A stretch of DNA of 34,859 nt from Deltaproteobacteria bacterium (GTDB lineage Bacteria; Myxococcota_A; JAADFL01): positions 1-34,859 of the forward strand of contig JAADFL010000077.1 of NCBI GenBank assembly GCA_013152945.1, in the 5' to 3' direction. How positions within the stretch are numbered: the stretch's first letter is position 1; every line of letters begins with the position of its first letter. Shown here piece after piece: positions 33,846 through 34,859 of this stretch. The notes under the pieces were generated by a model, which was given only the letters and a program-made list of their open reading frames with translations, ran no database searches and was not told the origin of the DNA. Position numbers and translations under genes: made by a program.

Positions 33846-34565
33846 ATGGATAACGAGAGGATAAAGATAGAGGTCCTGGTGTTCGAGGGTTGTCCCCATG
33901 CAGAGCAGGCCTTGGACATGGCCAAATCCGTCGCGAACAGTTTCGTCGGCGATGCAACAGTGGAAAGGGTTGAAGTGAACTCGCAGGAAAAAGCTGAAGA
34001 ACTTGCTTTTCTCGGTTCACCTTCAATCCGCGTTAACGGCAAGGACGTGGAAGGCAGGACCATGCCCCACGGCATAATGTGCTGTAGAACCTACGATGGG
34101 GGCACTGGAATTCCCCCAAGCTGGATGGTCGAGGCAGCGGTCTTGAGGGCGGCCGGGCCCAAGGCCAAGGGATTCCTGTTCATGTGCGTTGCCAATTCGG
34201 CGCGCAGCCAGATGGCCGAGGGCATTGGCAGGTCCCTGGCGCCCGAAGATACAAGGATATGGTCAGCAGGTTCACGGCCTGCACTGGTCAGGCCTGAGGC
34301 CATAGCAGTGCTCGAGGAAATAGGCATAGACATATCATCCCACCGTTCCAAAGCCGTCTCAGAGATACCTGCAGAGCACGTGGACACGGTGATTACCCTA
34401 TGCGGGGAGGAGGAATGCCCGGTTTTCCTCGGCAGGGCCACAAGGTTTCACTGGGGCCTGCCCGACCCCGCCGCAGTGCAGGGTGACCGGAAGGCCCGGA
34501 TCGAGGCCTTCCGAAGGACGCGCGACGAGCTCATGCGGCGCCTTGCCGCGGTATTTGCAGGGTAA
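33846..34565 (+). CDS. Thioredoxin-like domain fused to a low-molecular-weight-phosphatase-type arsenate reductase
   Basis: This 239-residue protein has a thioredoxin-like N-terminal half (about 5-105; FEGCPHAEQ with a lone Cys16, FLGSPSIRVNG, and Cys79-Cys80 in GIMCCRTY). It is joined to an ArsC-type domain (109-239) whose P-loop is C114-VANSAR-S (CX5RS), with a second redox pair Cys186 and Cys191 (LCGEEECP) and the acid Asp207 (HWGLPDP). The pattern C114, C186, C191 is that of thioredoxin-coupled arsenate reductases. The start ATG at 33846 has GGGAGG nearby; an upstream ATG at 33813 lacks this. The fusion may supply its own reductant. No ArsR or arsenite pump gene is seen next to it. Confidence 0.85.
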   Translation: MDNERIKIEVLVFEGCPHAEQALDMAKSVANSFVGDATVERVEVNSQEKAEELAFLGSPSIRVNGKDVEGRTMPHGIMCCRTYDGGTGIPPSWMVEAAVLRAAGPKAKGFLFMCVANSARSQMAEGIGRSLAPEDTRIWSAGSRPALVRPEAIAVLEEIGIDISSHRSKAVSEIPAEHVDTVITLCGEEECPVFLGRATRFHWGLPDPAAVQGDRKARIEAFRRTRDELMRRLAAVFAG

Positions 34566-34632
34566 TTTTTTCCCGGCCATCCCTACCCAGGTTGATTTTC
34601 AAGGTACCTAAAATATGCTGTTATTTCTTGAA

Positions 34633-34660
34633 GTAGGGGCGGCTCGCGAACCAACCCTAC
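34633..34660. repeat. Degenerate 28-bp palindrome
   Basis: GTAGGG (34633-34638) and CCCTAC (34655-34660) pair, with a further GG/CC pair inside. A central CGCG lies between. Similar short palindromes are dispersed in many genomes; only one copy is seen here. Confidence 0.35.
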
Positions 34661-34673
34661 GAGATCCAATCCT

Positions 34674-34796
34674 GATAATTTGTATTTTTGTCTCCTGGAC
34701 CAGGCCGGCTTTCCACCGCCCTCACCCCCTTTTGCTCCCGCAGAGCGGGCGATGGGGATCGTTTGGTACCAACAATTCCTGGGGCGTTGCCCCAGG
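34674..34796 (-). repeat. About 125-bp dispersed repeat, copy 2 (inverted relative to 10189-10318)
   Basis: Read on the minus strand it shows the same order as copy 1: the CCTGGGGC-loop-GCCCCAGG hairpin (34778-34796), CGCCCGCTCTGCGGGAG, AAAAGGGGGTGAGGGCGGTGG, and the CAGGAGAC-AAAAAT-ACAA end. It is missing the GAGGGGGAC segment present in copy 1. Confidence 0.85.
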
Positions 34797-34808
34797 CTAT
34801 TTTATTTC

Positions 34809-34825
34809 GCCCCTTTGGGGCTTTT
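34809..34825 (+). terminator. Possible intrinsic terminator hairpin
   Basis: GCCCC-TTT-GGGGC is followed by TTTT. It lies 240 bp beyond the arsenate reductase fusion gene and beyond the repeat, so its use by that gene is uncertain. Confidence 0.3.
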
Positions 34826-34859
34826 GGGGAATTGGTTTTATTTGATTTAATTGGAAATG

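Larger units (their letters stand above)
34566..34859. other. Right-edge repeat-rich noncoding stretch
   Basis: Holds a short degenerate palindrome, the inverted copy of the repeat from 10.2 kb and a possible terminator hairpin. No gene is seen up to the window edge. Confidence 0.6.

Overview
The window looks like chromosome from a Gram-negative bacterium of the broad deltaproteobacterial type (Myxococcota/Desulfobacterota-like). This is inferred from lipoprotein signal peptides, a long Asp-Thr linker on a secreted glycosidase, ferredoxin-linked 2-oxoacid metabolism, frequent GTG/TTG starts and many short palindromic intergenic repeats. No rRNA, tRNA, CRISPR array, integrase or intact transposase was found.

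Layout. (1) Positions 1-4597 are an accessory, repeat-rich region. A stand-alone AAA/DUF4143 ATPase (minus) is bracketed by two 93% identical 104-bp repeats. A secreted glycosidase-like lipoprotein (plus) follows. About 800 bp then carry repeat fragments, a near-perfect 41-nt palindrome and a copied piece of the 3' end of a methyltransferase gene. (2) Positions 4598-8514 (minus) hold a subtilisin-like protease and an AAA+ ATPase in the arrangement of the IetAS anti-phage system. A 45-codon reading frame with a strong ribosome binding site and a possible zinc-binding motif lies just upstream. (3) Positions 8907-10127 (minus) encode a THUMP-type rRNA methyltransferase, followed by a repeat-containing gap. 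(4) Positions 10599-14721 (plus) are a tight five-gene operon: 2-oxoacid (probably 2-oxoglutarate):ferredoxin oxidoreductase alpha, beta and gamma, a GltD-like flavoprotein and a di-cluster ferredoxin. (5) Positions 14848-31469 (minus) read giant lipoprotein, then membrane glycosyltransferase, then glycerophosphodiesterase lipoprotein. The first gene is 14.1 kb and encodes a 4700-residue surface protein of about 32 Ig-like modules, carboxypeptidase-regulatory-like modules, two nested lamin-tail domains, a fibronectin III-like domain and a C-terminal beta-propeller. (6) Positions 31603-33427 (minus) carry a DUF362/ferredoxin protein and a HAD phosphatase. (7) Positions 33846-34565 (plus) encode a thioredoxin-like/arsenate reductase fusion. 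The window ends in an inverted copy of the repeat found at 10.2-10.3 kb.

How the genes work together. The redox operon probably couples low-potential ferredoxin from 2-oxoglutarate oxidation (or the reverse reductive carboxylation) to a flavoprotein. The 14.8-31.5 kb block probably builds and perhaps modifies a cell-surface adhesin or scaffold. The protease/ATPase pair is a probable defence unit. Dispersed repeats with GGACGGAG/CTCCGTCC ends seem to have shaped the accessory part, including capture of a methyltransferase gene end.
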